From Brevundimonas variabilis (GTDB lineage: Bacteria > Pseudomonadota > Alphaproteobacteria > Caulobacterales > Caulobacteraceae): a stretch of 64,000 bases of DNA. This document shows positions 1 to 10,350 of the stretch, piece after piece. Location: the NCBI RefSeq assembly GCF_014199945.1, contig NZ_JACHOR010000001.1:744001-808000 (forward strand). Reading direction: 5' to 3'. A model generated the notes under the pieces. It had not been told where the DNA came from. It ran no database searches and saw nothing but the letters and a program-made list of their open reading frames with translations. A program made the position numbers and the translations under genes. Each line of letters begins with the position of its first letter. Position 1 is the stretch's first letter.

Positions 1-1524
1 TATGCCGATGTGGGTGAGGCAACGAGCTACATCCTGGCTCTGCTGACCTTCGGTGTCGGGTTCGTCGTCCGGCCCCTCGGTGCACTCGTGTTCGGCTGGT
101 TCGGCGACAAGACCGGGCGCAAGACGACCTTCCTCGTCACCATCACCTTGATGGGAATAGCCACGGTCGCGATCGGTCTGCTGCCGGATTATGGACAGAT
201 CGGCATCCTGGCTCCGGTTCTGCTCATCTTTCTCCGCATCGTTCAGGGTTTTGCCCTCGGCGGAGAGTATGGCGGAGCCGCGATCTACGTCGCCGAACAC
301 GCTCCACCGAAGAAACGCGGCTTCCTGACGGGCTGGATCCAGACCACGGCCGCCATCGGCCTGATCATGGCACTGAGCGTCATCCTGATCACGCGGGCGG
401 TCCTGGGGGTCGAAGCCTTCGATGAATGGGGATGGCGAATCCCGTTCCTGCTGTCCTTCTTCCTGCTGGTGATTTCGCTGTGGATCCGGCTCAAGCTGCA
501 CGAAAGTCCGGCCTTCAAGCGGATGGTCGCCGAAAGCACCGAGCGCCAGGCCCCCTTCCGCGAGAGCTTCGCGACCTGGAAGGTCGGCAAATATGTCCTG
601 ATTGCTCTGGTCGGCATCATGTTTGCCCAGGGGGCCGTCTGGTACGCGGGCTATTTCTACACGCGCTTTTTCATGGAGCGGGTGCTCAAGATCGAAGTTG
701 CGACCGTGGATGGGCTGATCCTTGCGATCACTGTGGCATCCGCCGTGCTGTACGTCTTCTTCGGCTGGCTTTCGGACCGGATCGGCAGAAAGCCGGTCAT
801 GGTGGGAGGCATGATCCTGTTCCTGATTGCCGTGTTCCCGGGGTTCCACGCCCTGACACGCGCGGCCAATCCGGCTCTGGCTCAGGCTCAGGCCACCTCG
901 CCGGTGACCGTGATCGCAGACCCGGACACCTGTGCGGTCCAGTTCGATCCGGTCGGCAAGACTGCCTTTGCCTCTTCATGCGACCTGGCCAAGAATGTTC
1001 TGTCCAATGCCGGCGTAAGCTACGACAACGTTGCGGCTCCTGCAGGCACCCTTGCCGAAGTGCGGGTGGGATCGGTGTCCATTTCATCGGTCGAGGGTGC
1101 CGGCCTTGACCCCGCTGCACTCAAGACCGCGAAGACCGACGTCGATACCCGGGTGAAGGCTGCCCTGACAGAGGCCGGTTACCCCGCCAGGGCCGATCCG
1201 GAACGGATCAATCTGTTGGCCGTGTTCGGCATTCTCCTGGTGTTCATGGTCGCAGCGACCGCTGTCTATGGTCCCCAGGCAGCCGCCCTGGTCGAACTGT
1301 TCCCGACACGGGTGCGCTATACGGCGATGAGCCTGCCCTACAACGTCGGGACGGGATGGGTCGGGGGACTGCTTCCGGCGGCCAGCTTTGCGCTGGTGGC
1401 TTGGTCAGGGAACATCTATTTCGGCCTGTGGTATTCGCTCGGCTTTACCGCTGTCGCCGCTGTGGTCGCCCTGCTGTTTCTGCCGGAAACCCGCGGTCGG
1501 GACCTGAACACCATCGGCGAATGA
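1..1524 (+). CDS. MHS-family MFS transporter, 5' end cut by window
   Basis: Inner-membrane metabolite:proton symporter of the MHS branch of the major facilitator superfamily (ProP/ShiA type); substrate unknown. The reading frame is open to base 1, and the first visible residues already correspond to TM2 of the family, so roughly 50 N-terminal residues lie outside the window. The MFS loop signature RPLGALVFGWFGDKTGRK is at the visible start, and a second DRIGRKP copy follows the sixth or seventh helix. Between two helices in the C-terminal half there is an insert of about 110 residues (bases about 860-1200) that is not hydrophobic, contains two cysteines and probably forms an extracytoplasmic domain. 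The stop is 38 bp before gabD, so the two genes may be cotranscribed and the transporter may import a gabD-linked substrate (inference). Confidence 0.88.
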   Translation, partial: YADVGEATSYILALLTFGVGFVVRPLGALVFGWFGDKTGRKTTFLVTITLMGIATVAIGLLPDYGQIGILAPVLLIFLRIVQGFALGGEYGGAAIYVAEHAPPKKRGFLTGWIQTTAAIGLIMALSVILITRAVLGVEAFDEWGWRIPFLLSFFLLVISLWIRLKLHESPAFKRMVAESTERQAPFRESFATWKVGKYVLIALVGIMFAQGAVWYAGYFYTRFFMERVLKIEVATVDGLILAITVASAVLYVFFGWLSDRIGRKPVMVGGMILFLIAVFPGFHALTRAANPALAQAQATSPVTVIADPDTCAVQFDPVGKTAFASSCDLAKNVLSNAGVSYDNVAAPAGTLAEVRVGSVSISSVEGAGLDPAALKTAKTDVDTRVKAALTEAGYPARADPERINLLAVFGILLVFMVAATAVYGPQAAALVELFPTRVRYTAMSLPYNVGTGWVGGLLPAASFALVAWSGNIYFGLWYSLGFTAVAAVVALLFLPETRGRDLNTIGE

Positions 1525-1562
1525 GCGTTGAAGCGCCACAGGTCTTGTCCAGGGAAGTCGTC

Positions 1563-3017
1563 ATGAACACCACCGCCAAGGCCGCCGGCCTGAAGCTGCT
1601 TCGCCAGCACGCCCTGATCGCGGGCAGACCCGTAGGAGCCGGCTCAGACGCGATCGCCGTGGACGACCCCGCGACCGGCGAGATCATCGGCCACATCCCC
1701 AACCTCGGCGTGGCCGAAACCGAGGAGGCGATCCAGGCCGCCCACGCTGCCTTTGCCGACTGGTCGCGCTCCGACCCCCACAAGCGGGCGGCCTTCCTGC
1801 GGGAGTGGGCACGGCTGATCGATGCCAATCTTGACGGACTCGGCGCCCTGATGGCGCTCGAGAACGGCAAGCCGTTCGAGGAAGCCAAAGGTGAGGTGAC
1901 CTATGCCAACAGCTTCCTGAAATGGTTTGCCGGCGAGGCCGAGCGGCTGATCGGCGAGACCCATGACAGCCCGCTTGGCCATCTGATCCTGACCTACCGC
2001 GAGGCCGTTGGTCCCTGCGCCCTGATCACGCCCTGGAACTTCCCGACCGCCATGCTGACGCGCAAGCTGGGACCGGCGTTCGCCGCGGGGTGTACAGCCG
2101 TGGTCAAGCCTGCATCCCAGACGCCATTCTCGGCCATCATTCTGGCGGAACTGGCCTATGAGGCGGGTCTTCCCAAGGGCGCCCTCAGCATCGTCACGGG
2201 CGACGCCGCCGCGATCGGCGGGGCCATGACGCGGTCTCCGCTGATCCGCAAACTGTCGTTCACGGGCTCGACCGGGGTCGGCGCGAAGCTGGCCGAACAG
2301 TGCGCGCCGACGCTCAAGCGGCTGTCGCTCGAATTGGGCGGGTCCGCCCCGCTGATCGTGTTCGAGGACGCCGATCTGGACCTGGCCGTGGCCGAGACGA
2401 TCAAGGCCAAGTTCCGCAATGCCGGCCAGACCTGCGTCTGCCCCAACCGCGTCTATGCCCATGCCAGCATTGCCGCCGCCTATGCGGAAAAACTCTCGGC
2501 TGCCGTCGCGGAGATCAAGGTCGGGCCGGCCTTCGAAGAGGGCGTCAAGGTCGGCCCCCTGATCGAGGATAAGGCGCTGACCAAGGTCGAGGACCATCTG
2601 GCCCGTGTCAGGGCGTCGGGTGGTCGGGTTTTGACGGGCGGCGAGCGCCATGCCCTGGGAGGCCGGTTCTATACCCCGACCGTAACGCTGGGCGGGGATG
2701 ACGAGATGTTCCGCCACGAGGAGACGTTCGGCCCCCTGATCCCCGTCTTCCCCTTCGACACCGAGGACGAGGTTCTGGCAAAGGCCAATGACAGCGAGTT
2801 CGGCCTGGCCTCCTACATCTTCACCCGGGACCTCGACCGGGCCATGCGGGTCAGCCGACGCATTGAAGCGGGCATGTGCGGCGTCAACACCGGCCTGATG
2901 TCTACGGCCGTCGCCGCATTTGGAGGGGTCAAGCAGTCCGGCTACGGCCGCGAAGGCTCGACCCACGGCATCGACGAATATGTGAACATCAAATCGGTGA
3001 CACTGGCGTTGAAGTAG
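1563..3017 (+). CDS. gabD: NAD(P)-dependent succinate-semialdehyde dehydrogenase
   Basis: Cytosolic aldehyde dehydrogenase oxidising succinate semialdehyde to succinate, the last step of the GABA shunt. The ATG at 1563 follows an AGGGAA ribosome site and gives 484 residues, the usual GabD length; the frame is open further upstream but would overlap the transporter. Visible signatures are TPWNFP (cofactor site), FTGSTGVG, the general base in LELGGSAP (E257) and the catalytic cysteine in GQTCVCP (C291). The two cysteines around CVC resemble the redox-sensitive pair of E. coli GabD. The protein resembles GabD more than other aldehyde dehydrogenases, but the exact aldehyde cannot be proved from sequence. 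It lies in the same direction as and close behind the MHS transporter. Confidence 0.88.
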   Translation: MNTTAKAAGLKLLRQHALIAGRPVGAGSDAIAVDDPATGEIIGHIPNLGVAETEEAIQAAHAAFADWSRSDPHKRAAFLREWARLIDANLDGLGALMALENGKPFEEAKGEVTYANSFLKWFAGEAERLIGETHDSPLGHLILTYREAVGPCALITPWNFPTAMLTRKLGPAFAAGCTAVVKPASQTPFSAIILAELAYEAGLPKGALSIVTGDAAAIGGAMTRSPLIRKLSFTGSTGVGAKLAEQCAPTLKRLSLELGGSAPLIVFEDADLDLAVAETIKAKFRNAGQTCVCPNRVYAHASIAAAYAEKLSAAVAEIKVGPAFEEGVKVGPLIEDKALTKVEDHLARVRASGGRVLTGGERHALGGRFYTPTVTLGGDDEMFRHEETFGPLIPVFPFDTEDEVLAKANDSEFGLASYIFTRDLDRAMRVSRRIEAGMCGVNTGLMSTAVAAFGGVKQSGYGREGSTHGIDEYVNIKSVTLALK

Positions 3018-3077
3018 GCCCTTTGAACCGCACGCACCCGCGTCGCCCGTCACGGGTGCGCCACGAGATTGGACCGA

Positions 3078-3554
3078 TCAAACGGGAAGCGCGCCGCGCT
3101 TGACCACCGTCCGCATGGCCACGCTGGAGCTGACCCGGGTCACGCCCGGGAGGGTTGTCAGGGCCTTGGCGTGGACCCGTTCGAGGTCGTCGACATCGCG
3201 CACCACAAGCCTCAGCAGATAGTCGGAGCCGCCCGTCATCAGATAGCATTCGACAACCTCGGGCACGGTGGCGATGGCAGTCTCGAAGGCCGTCAGGGTG
3301 CTCTCGGCCTGGGACGACAAGGTCACGGTCACGAAGACACAGATCGGCAGTCCGACAGACCGCTCGTTGATGATGGCGGCATAGTGATCGATCACGCCCG
3401 CAGCCTCCAGCGCCCGCAGGCGGCGGAGGCAGGCACTTTCGGACAGGGCCACTGTCTTCGCCAGATCGGCATTGGTGATCCGCCCGTCGTGCTGAAGGGC
3501 ACGGAGCATCTTTCTGTCGATGGCGTCGAGCGTCACGGCGGAAACGGTCTGCAT
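3078..3554 (-). CDS. Lrp/AsnC-family regulator, probable regulator of ald
   Basis: Transcription factor of 158 residues with an N-terminal AsnC-type helix-turn-helix (DAIDRKMLRALQHDGRITN) and a C-terminal RAM ligand-binding domain with the usual GGSDYLL turn. I chose the ATG at 3554, which follows a GAAAG site and gives the canonical length; a longer in-frame start at 3683 would run into the divergent promoter. It is divergent from ald with 143 bp between the starts. In many alphaproteobacteria and mycobacteria an Lrp-type AldR activates alanine dehydrogenase in response to amino acids, so that role is inferred from position. Confidence 0.88.
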   Translation of the reverse strand: MQTVSAVTLDAIDRKMLRALQHDGRITNADLAKTVALSESACLRRLRALEAAGVIDHYAAIINERSVGLPICVFVTVTLSSQAESTLTAFETAIATVPEVVECYLMTGGSDYLLRLVVRDVDDLERVHAKALTTLPGVTRVSSSVAMRTVVKRGALPV

Positions 3555-3697
3555 GGGGCGTCTTTCAAACAGGTTCTGCGAGTTTACGGCGTTCAGTCGC
3601 GCAAATGAACAGGAACCTGCGATCCGCGAGACGCTAGAATGCCGCGATACAGCGGCCCGCCGGTCCATGAGCAGGCCCGTCAACAGGGAAGATCACC
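3555..3697. promoter_or_regulatory. Shared promoter region between lrp-type gene and ald
   Basis: Both genes are transcribed outwards from this 143-bp gap, so both promoters and any Lrp sites should be here. I see no clear symmetric Lrp box. An AGGGAAG ribosome site for ald lies at its right end. Confidence 0.5.
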
Positions 3698-4816
3698 ATG
3701 CGCGTCGGCGTCCCCAGGGAAATCAAGAAGAACGAACACCGCGTCGGCCTGACGCCGACAGCTGTGCGCGAGTATGTCGCCCGCGGACACGCCGTCTCGG
3801 TCGAGACCGGAGCGGGTCTCGGGGCCGGCTTCACGGATGACGATTTCACCCGCGCCGGCGCGACCATCGTTGCCGACGCACCGACCATCTTTGCCAACGC
3901 GGACATGATCGTGAAGGTCAAGGAGCCGCAGAAGGTCGAGTGGGAAATGCTCCGCGAGGACCAGATTCTCTACACCTATCTGCACCTGGCTCCGGATCCC
4001 GAACAGACCAAGGGCCTGATGGCTTCGAAATGCGCGGCCATCGCCTATGAGACCGTGACCGATGCCCGTGGTGGCCTGCCGCTGCTGGCCCCGATGTCGG
4101 AAGTCGCCGGGCGGATCGCGGTCTTCTCGGCAGCCGAGACCCTGCTCAAGCACAATGGTGGCATGGGACTGCTGTTCTGCGGCGTGCCGGGCGTGGCCCC
4201 GGCGCGGGTGCTGGTCCTGGGCGGCGGTGTCGTCGGCCTGAACGCGGCCCGGATGGCCATGGGCCTGGGGGCCGAGGTGGTCGTGCTGGAGCGCTCGATC
4301 CCGCGGATGGCCTATATCGACGAGGTCACCAACGGCCGGGTCATCACCCGTTATTCCTCGATCGGGGCGATCGACGAGGAGGTCGTCAAGGCCGACGTCG
4401 TGATCGGGGCCGTTCTCGTTCCCGGTGCAGAGGCTCCCAAGCTGATCAAGAAGGCGCACCTGAAACAGATGAAACCCGGCTCGGTGCTGGTCGACGTTGC
4501 CATCGACCAGGGCGGCTGTTTCGAGACCAGCCACGCCACGACCCACGAAGACCCGACCTATGTCATCGACGGCGTCGTCCACTACTGCGTGGCCAATATG
4601 CCGGGTGCCGCGCCGCGCACCTCGTCGGAAGCCCTGAACAACGCGACCCTGCCGTTCGGCCTTGCCCTGGCCGATCACGGTCTGGAAGCCCTGCGCAAGG
4701 ATCCGCATCTGGCGCGTGGGCTGAACGTCCTGAAGGGCGAGATCACCTACCCGGCCGTCGCCGAGGCCATGGGCCTGGGCTGGAGCGATCCATTCGGCGT
4801 CTGGGCCAAGGGCTGA
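3698..4816 (+). CDS. ald: Alanine dehydrogenase
   Basis: Interconverts L-alanine and pyruvate plus ammonia with NAD; cytosolic hexamer in the family. The 372 residues match the normal length. The N-terminal signature MRVGVPREIKKNEHRVGLTP, the substrate-site lysine in VKVKEPQ, the catalytic histidine in LHLAPD, and the Rossmann glycines in VLGGGVVGLNAAR are all present. The start is preceded by AGGGAAG at suitable spacing. It is divergent from an Lrp-type regulator and ends at a strong bidirectional hairpin before argJ. Nothing is abnormal in the sequence. Confidence 0.96.
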   Translation: MRVGVPREIKKNEHRVGLTPTAVREYVARGHAVSVETGAGLGAGFTDDDFTRAGATIVADAPTIFANADMIVKVKEPQKVEWEMLREDQILYTYLHLAPDPEQTKGLMASKCAAIAYETVTDARGGLPLLAPMSEVAGRIAVFSAAETLLKHNGGMGLLFCGVPGVAPARVLVLGGGVVGLNAARMAMGLGAEVVVLERSIPRMAYIDEVTNGRVITRYSSIGAIDEEVVKADVVIGAVLVPGAEAPKLIKKAHLKQMKPGSVLVDVAIDQGGCFETSHATTHEDPTYVIDGVVHYCVANMPGAAPRTSSEALNNATLPFGLALADHGLEALRKDPHLARGLNVLKGEITYPAVAEAMGLGWSDPFGVWAKG

Positions 4817-4823
4817 CGCCCGG

Positions 4824-4859
4824 CCGTCCTCCCCGGGCATTGCGCCTCGGGGAGGACGG
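4824..4859. terminator. Bidirectional hairpin between ald and argJ
   Basis: A 12-bp perfect stem (CCGTCCTCCCCG / CGGGGAGGACGG) with a 12-base loop fills the 45-bp gap between the convergent ald and argJ genes. There is no long T run on either side, so it may be an intrinsic terminator of reduced strength or act in both directions. Confidence 0.7.
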
Positions 4860-4861
4860 GC

Positions 4862-6271
4862 TCAGGACCGGTAGTCGCCGTTGATCTCGATGTAGCCCTT
4901 GGTCAGATCGCAGGTCCAGACTGTGGCCGAGGCCCGGCCAGCACCGACGTCCACCAAGATGTCGATCTCGGAATTCTTCATATAGGCCGTCATCTTGGCC
5001 TCGTCGTAGGTCGGTGACGGTGCGCCGTCGATGGCGGCCTGATGCGGGCCGAATTTGATCGCGAGATGGTCGCGGTTGACGGGTTCCTCGGTCTTGCCGA
5101 CCGCCATCACGACCCGCCCCCAGTTGGCGTCCTGACCGGCGATGGCGGTCTTGACCAGCGGACTGTCGGCGATCGACTTGGCCAGCTTCCGGGCCGAAGC
5201 CGGGCTCGCGGCACCATCCACGGTCACCTTGACGAATTTCGTCGCGCCCTCGCCATCGCGCACCAGCTGGTGGGCGAGATCCAGCATGATCCTCTCCAGC
5301 GCCTCGCTGAACCCCTTCAGCCGGCGGTCGCCGACTCGCCCGATGCGCGGCGCGCCCGACGCACCGGTCGCGAACAGCAGGCAGGTGTCATTGGTCGAGG
5401 TGTCGCCGTCCACCGTTACGCTGTTGAAGGTGGTGCGGACATGCAGACCCAGCAGCGCCCGCAGGACCGGCGGTGCGATCGCGGCGTCCGTGACGATGAA
5501 CCCGAGCATGGTCGCCATGTCCGGCGCGATCATGCCCGAGCCCTTGGCGATGCCAGCGAGACGTACCCTGAACCCCTCGATCTCGCACTCGGCATAGGCC
5601 CCCTTGGGGAAGGTGTCGGTCGTCATGATGCCCCGACCGGCACCCGCCCATTGCTCGGTCGGATGGGTGTCGGCATCCATCCGCGCCTCGATCTCCCCGA
5701 GGCGGGCTGCGATCTTGCGGTCATCGAGCAGCACCCCGATCACGCCTGTGGAGGCCAGCATCACGTCTCGCTGTCGGCAGCCGAAGCGTTTGGCGATCTC
5801 CGAGGCCGTCCGTCGTGCCGCGTCGGCCCCCGGCTTGCCGGTGAAGGCGTTGGCGCAACCGGCGTTGACGACCAGCGCCCGGACATCGTCGCCCCCGCCG
5901 TCGCTGTCCAGCTGTCGGCGGCACCAGTCGACCGGTGCCGAGCCGATCTTGTGGCGGGTAAAGACGCCCGCGCAGGTCGTGCCGCGGGCGAAGCGGAAGA
6001 CCACCAGATCATCGCGTTCGTGCTTGTAGAAGCCCGCCCGCGCGGTCGCGATCTCGACGCCGCCTATCGGCGGAATCGTCGGAAAGGGAACAGCAAGGGG
6101 CGAGACGGCCAGACCTGGCTTGCCCGGAGCAGCAGGCGTCGCCACTGCTGCAGCCGGAGCCTGCGTCGCCCGTTTCAGCGCGGAGGCGAAGGGATCCAGG
6201 GCCTTTTCGAGGGCATGCTCGATCTTCTGTCCGGTCGAAACGCGGGGTGGCGGGGTCGATTCACGGCTCAT
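4862..6271 (-). CDS. argJ: Bifunctional glutamate N-acetyltransferase / N-acetylglutamate synthase
   Basis: Cyclic arginine pathway enzyme that moves acetyl from N-acetylornithine to glutamate. The precursor cleaves itself at a conserved threonine, seen here as T254 in DMATMLGF, giving alpha and beta chains. STGVIG, KGSGMI and the terminal YIEINGDYRS are typical. At 469 residues it is about 60 longer than most ArgJ. The extra length is an N-terminal Pro/Ala-rich segment before IGGVEIATARAG, possibly a start-site extension, but the ATGA overlap with the upstream gene supports this ATG. The last four bases of the PPIase gene overlap its start, so the two are translationally coupled. Confidence 0.95.
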   Translation of the reverse strand: MSRESTPPPRVSTGQKIEHALEKALDPFASALKRATQAPAAAVATPAAPGKPGLAVSPLAVPFPTIPPIGGVEIATARAGFYKHERDDLVVFRFARGTTCAGVFTRHKIGSAPVDWCRRQLDSDGGGDDVRALVVNAGCANAFTGKPGADAARRTASEIAKRFGCRQRDVMLASTGVIGVLLDDRKIAARLGEIEARMDADTHPTEQWAGAGRGIMTTDTFPKGAYAECEIEGFRVRLAGIAKGSGMIAPDMATMLGFIVTDAAIAPPVLRALLGLHVRTTFNSVTVDGDTSTNDTCLLFATGASGAPRIGRVGDRRLKGFSEALERIMLDLAHQLVRDGEGATKFVKVTVDGAASPASARKLAKSIADSPLVKTAIAGQDANWGRVVMAVGKTEEPVNRDHLAIKFGPHQAAIDGAPSPTYDEAKMTAYMKNSEIDILVDVGAGRASATVWTCDLTKGYIEINGDYRS

Positions 6272-7176
6272 GCAGCGGCCTTTCGAGCAGGAACGGAAGC
6301 GGAGGGACGGTTCGGTCGGGGTTCAGGATTGCCGGTTTCGATCAGGACGTCGACATCGGCCTTGCCTCTTAGCTGCTCCAGCAGCTGTCTTACCCGCTCA
6401 TAGGTCAGATATCGAACGATCTGGGGCCGTGCCTGCTCCAGCGTCGGCGGCGCCTCGGTGCGCCGGTCCTCGACCCGCAGGACGGCCCAGCCGCCGGTGG
6501 TCTGGACCGGACCGACCGTCGCGCCCGTGGGGGCGTCGCGCAGCGCATTGGCGAATGCCTCCGGCACCACATCCAGAGTGGCATAGCCCAGGTCGCCGCC
6601 TGAAAACCGCGTCGCCTCGTCGATCGAGCGTTCGGCGGCGACAGCCTCGAACAGAGCCCCCTGCCCCAGAATGCCGATCACGGCATCGGCCTCGGGCTTC
6701 GTCGCCGTGAGAATCAGCCGGAACCGAACCTCCTCCGATCCCCGGGCCAGACGCAGCTGTTCCCGGTACAGGGTCTCGACCGCCGTGTCGGAGATCGCGC
6801 CATCGACGACGCTCTCGACCAGCATGTCACCGAGAATTCGCTGGCGGGTCGCTTCCAGCCGCCGCTGTGCCAGGGCCGCATTATCGAGCCCCCGGCGCTC
6901 GGCCTCTGCTGCCAGAAGCTTCTGGTCGATCACTTCATCAAGAACACGCCGGAACAGGTCGCTGGTGACATCCAGAGGTTCATCCTCGCCGATCAGGCCC
7001 TGGGCGACAGCCTCGCGCCGGACGTCGGAGGCCCACAGGGTCTGGTCCTGCACCCGGGCAACGGCGGTGTCATCCGGCTCGGGGGCCGCCTCGCGGCGCG
7101 ATCCCTGACCACAGGCCGACAGCATCACAACGGCAACGAACAGGAGGGGAAACAGGCGGGTTTTTGGGGGTCGCAC
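6268..7176 (-). CDS. Peptidyl-prolyl cis-trans isomerase lipoprotein (PpiC/SurA type)
   Basis: Predicted envelope folding factor of 302 residues. The GTG start at 7176 has GGAG seven bases upstream. A signal peptide ends in a lipobox LSAC, giving a lipid-modified cysteine near residue 22. A SurA/PrsA-like N-terminal helical region (residues about 40-150) is followed by a parvulin domain with EVRFRLI, GGDLGY and GWAVLRVEDRR (residues about 150-260). It overlaps argJ by ATGA and is divergent from secA, the motor that exports its likely clients. That functional link is an inference from position. Confidence 0.88.
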   Translation of the reverse strand: MRPPKTRLFPLLFVAVVMLSACGQGSRREAAPEPDDTAVARVQDQTLWASDVRREAVAQGLIGEDEPLDVTSDLFRRVLDEVIDQKLLAAEAERRGLDNAALAQRRLEATRQRILGDMLVESVVDGAISDTAVETLYREQLRLARGSEEVRFRLILTATKPEADAVIGILGQGALFEAVAAERSIDEATRFSGGDLGYATLDVVPEAFANALRDAPTGATVGPVQTTGGWAVLRVEDRRTEAPPTLEQARPQIVRYLTYERVRQLLEQLRGKADVDVLIETGNPEPRPNRPSASVPARKAAA

Positions 7177-7441
7177 CGGGCGCTCCGTCCGACTGGAGAG
7201 ACCCGAAAGCCCGAAGGGCCAAAGGCCCTCGCGTTGACAGGGGTAGGGTCGGTGCTTAAGTCCCGCCTGCGCCCAAGTCGAGCGGTTTTCGATCGTCCGC
7301 GCGGACCTTGCAGCGCCAGTGGCGAACGCGGGGCCGCCGCCGGTGTCAGCCTCTCGTGCGGCGCATCAGACGCCGCCACCCGGGCCGACGCCCGGACCCT
7401 GTACCAGAGCCGTCAGACGCTCGACCGCCACCGGAACCTTC
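7177..7441. promoter_or_regulatory. Divergent promoter region for the PPIase-argJ and secA units
   Basis: A 265-bp GC-rich gap between two outward-facing genes. No obvious operator, riboswitch or terminator was seen. The frame upstream of secA is open for 41 codons but has low-complexity Pro/Arg composition and is not taken as coding. Confidence 0.4.
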
Positions 7442-10288
7442 ATGCTCGGCTTTGCCAAGAAACTCTTCGGCTCTTCCAACGACCGCAAGGTCAAGGACTT
7501 CATGGGTCGGGTTCAGCAGATCAATGCGCTGGAGCCCAAATTCGCCGCCCTGTCGGACGACGAACTGCGCATGATGACACAGTCGTTCCGTGACCGGCTG
7601 GCAGGCGGGGAGACTCTCGACAAGGTGCTCAACGAGGCCTTTGCGGTCGCCCGTGAGGGGTCCAAGCGCGCCTTGGGCATGCGCCAGTTCGACGTGCAGC
7701 TGGCCGGCGGGATGATCCTGAACGAGGGCGGTATCGCCGAGATGCGCACGGGCGAGGGCAAGACCCTGGTCGCCATTGCACCCGCCTATCTCAATGCGCT
7801 GACCGGCAAGGGCGTCCACGTCATCACCGTCAACGACTATCTGGCCCGGCGCGATGCCGAATGGATGGGCCGGGTCTACCGGTTCCTCGGCATGGAAGTC
7901 GGGGTCATCGTCAACGGCCTGTCGTCCGGTCAGCGCCAGATGTCATATGCGGCCGACATCACCTATGGCACCAACAACGAGTTCGGCTTCGACTATCTGC
8001 GCGACAACCTGGTCTATGACCGGACAGAGATGGTGCAGCGCCCGCACAATTTCGCGATCGTCGACGAGGTCGACTCCATCCTGATCGACGAGGCGCGAAC
8101 GCCACTGATCATCTCGGGCCCGACCGAGGACCGCTCCGATCTTTACAAGATCGTCGACGGCATCGTGAAGGAACTGATCAAGGACCCCGCCACCTATGAC
8201 CTGGACGAAAAGCAGCGCCAGGCCCTGCTGACCGAGCTGGGCTCCGAAAGGATCGAGCAGCTGCTCGAGGAGGGCGGGCATTTCGCCGAGGACACCACTG
8301 GCCTCTATGACGCCGCCAACATCAGCCTGGTCCATCACACCAACCAGGCGCTGCGCGCCAACACCCTCTACACCCGTGACAAGGACTACATCATCAAGGC
8401 CGGCGAGGTCGTCCTGATCGACGAATTCACCGGCCGCATGATGACCGGCCGCCGCCTGTCCGAGGGCCTCCACCAGGCCATCGAGGCCAAGGAGGACGTC
8501 AAGATCATGCCCGAGAACCAGACCCTGGCCTCGGTGACCATCCAGAATTATTTCCGCCTGTACGAAAAGCTGTCCGGCATGACCGGGACTGCGGCGACCG
8601 AGGCGCAGGAGTTCCTCGATATCTACAAGATGGACGTGCTGGAGGTGCCGACGAACCGGCCGATCCAGCGCATCGATTTCGACGACGAGGTCTACCGGAC
8701 CTATGCCGAGAAGAACGTGGCGATCGCCAAGCAGATCGCCGAATGCCACGTGAAGGGCCAGCCGATCCTGGTCGGCACCGTCTCGATCGAGAAATCAGAG
8801 AGCCTGTCCGCCCTGTTGAACACCATCGACTATGAGGTCGAGGTCTCTCGCAAGCCCAAGCCCGAATACGTCGGTCGCGAGAAGGAGGCCGCCAAGGTCG
8901 GCGACGAGGCGTTCGACATCGAATACGTTCGCGGCAAGGGGATACCGCATTCCGTGCTGAATGCGCGTCAGCACGAGCAGGAAGCCTTCATCGTCGCCGA
9001 CGCCGGCCTGCCCGGTGCGGTGACGATCGCCACCAACATGGCCGGTCGCGGGACCGACATCCAGCTGGGGGGCAACCTCGAGATGCGGCTGGAGAAATAC
9101 CGGCTGGATCAGCGCAACATGGCCGTCGAGGTCACGCCCGAGATGCTCGCCGCCGAAGAGGCCCGTCTCAAGGCCGACATCGCCGTGCAGCGCGAGAAGT
9201 CGCTGGCTGCGGGCGGACTCTTCGTGCTGGGCACGGAACGTCACGAAAGCCGCCGGATCGACAATCAGCTGCGTGGCCGTACGGGCCGCCAGGGCGACCC
9301 CGGCACCTCGAAATTCTTCCTGTGCTGCGAGGACGACCTGTTGCGCATCTTCGCCGGAGACCGGCTGGATGCCATCATGCGCCAGTTCGGCGTGGCGGAG
9401 GGCGAGGCGATCTCGCACCCATGGCTGAACCGCGCCGTGGAGACGGCCCAGAAGCGGGTCGAGACCCGGAACTACGACATCCGGAAGAACCTGCTGAAAT
9501 ACGACGACGTCGTGAACGACCAGCGCAAGGCCGTATTCGAGCAGCGCCAGGAGTTCATGGACTCGACCGATCTATCCGAACTCGTCGGCGAGTTCCGCCA
9601 GGACGTGATCCGCGATCTGGTCGACCGCTACATGCCGCCCAAGGCCTATGCCGAGCAGTGGGACATCGACGGACTGGACGAGAAGGTGAAGTCGACCCTG
9701 GGTCTGGACCTGCCACTCCACGACTGGGCCGCCGAGGAGGGCGTGTCCAACGAGGAGGTCGAGGAACGGCTTCAGGCCGCCGCCGAGGCCCGCGCGGTCG
9801 AGCGTCTCGAGATGATCGGTGCCGACCAGACCCGGGGGCTGGAGAAGCAGTTCCTGATGCAGCAGATCGACATGAGCTGGCGCGAGCACCTGGTTCATCT
9901 GGACCATCTGCGCGGGGTCATCGGCCTGCGCGGCTATGGCCAGCGCGACCCGCTGAACGAATACAAGACCGAAGCCTTCAACCTGTTCGAAACCCTGCTG
10001 CACGACCTGCGGCACAATGTGACGCGCTGGCTGATGACCGTCGAGTTCCGCTTCCAGCCGCCGCCCGAGATGCCGGAGTTCCAGGAAATCCACCTGAATC
10101 CAGGCACCGGCGTCAACGAAATGGCCGATCCGCGTTCACAACTGCCGGAAGGCGGGCTGGACGGCGACGCCCGCTCGCGCTTGCCGGTGGATGCCCTGCC
10201 GGTCGGGTGGGAGCGCACCTCGCGCAATGCCGACTGTCCGTGCGGGTCGGGCCGCAAATTCAAGCACTGCCACGGGGCGCTGGTCTAA
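7442..10288 (+). CDS. secA: Preprotein translocase ATPase SecA
   Basis: ATP-driven motor that pushes preproteins through SecYEG. The 948 residues from [18 protein letters not shown] have the canonical SecA N-terminus, so the upstream in-frame ATG at 7319 is rejected; GGAA lies just upstream. Walker [10 protein letters not shown], Walker [20 protein letters not shown], the preprotein cross-linking region, the [10 protein letters not shown] motif of the second nucleotide fold and the helical scaffold are all intact. The C-terminus ends in a SEC-C zinc finger, [14 protein letters not shown], as in SecB-dependent alphaproteobacteria. Divergent from the PPIase lipoprotein gene. Confidence 0.98.
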   Translation: MLGFAKKLFGSSNDRKVKDFMGRVQQINALEPKFAALSDDELRMMTQSFRDRLAGGETLDKVLNEAFAVAREGSKRALGMRQFDVQLAGGMILNEGGIAEMRTGEGKTLVAIAPAYLNALTGKGVHVITVNDYLARRDAEWMGRVYRFLGMEVGVIVNGLSSGQRQMSYAADITYGTNNEFGFDYLRDNLVYDRTEMVQRPHNFAIVDEVDSILIDEARTPLIISGPTEDRSDLYKIVDGIVKELIKDPATYDLDEKQRQALLTELGSERIEQLLEEGGHFAEDTTGLYDAANISLVHHTNQALRANTLYTRDKDYIIKAGEVVLIDEFTGRMMTGRRLSEGLHQAIEAKEDVKIMPENQTLASVTIQNYFRLYEKLSGMTGTAATEAQEFLDIYKMDVLEVPTNRPIQRIDFDDEVYRTYAEKNVAIAKQIAECHVKGQPILVGTVSIEKSESLSALLNTIDYEVEVSRKPKPEYVGREKEAAKVGDEAFDIEYVRGKGIPHSVLNARQHEQEAFIVADAGLPGAVTIATNMAGRGTDIQLGGNLEMRLEKYRLDQRNMAVEVTPEMLAAEEARLKADIAVQREKSLAAGGLFVLGTERHESRRIDNQLRGRTGRQGDPGTSKFFLCCEDDLLRIFAGDRLDAIMRQFGVAEGEAISHPWLNRAVETAQKRVETRNYDIRKNLLKYDDVVNDQRKAVFEQRQEFMDSTDLSELVGEFRQDVIRDLVDRYMPPKAYAEQWDIDGLDEKVKSTLGLDLPLHDWAAEEGVSNEEVEERLQAAAEARAVERLEMIGADQTRGLEKQFLMQQIDMSWREHLVHLDHLRGVIGLRGYGQRDPLNEYKTEAFNLFETLLHDLRHNVTRWLMTVEFRFQPPPEMPEFQEIHLNPGTGVNEMADPRSQLPEGGLDGDARSRLPVDALPVGWERTSRNADCPCGSGRKFKHCHGALV

Positions 10289-10350
10289 AGCGGCACACAG
10301 GCGTTGAGACCTGACGAGGCCGATAAGGCCGTTTGAGAGCCAGAGGCTGA

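Noticed and set aside
1644..3053. 469-codon frame antisense to gabD
   Set aside because: Complete gabD signatures on the other strand; the antisense product is low-complexity Gly/Arg/Asp.
3680..4840. 386-codon frame antisense to ald
   Set aside because: ald has all catalytic motifs and a ribosome site; the antisense frame has neither.
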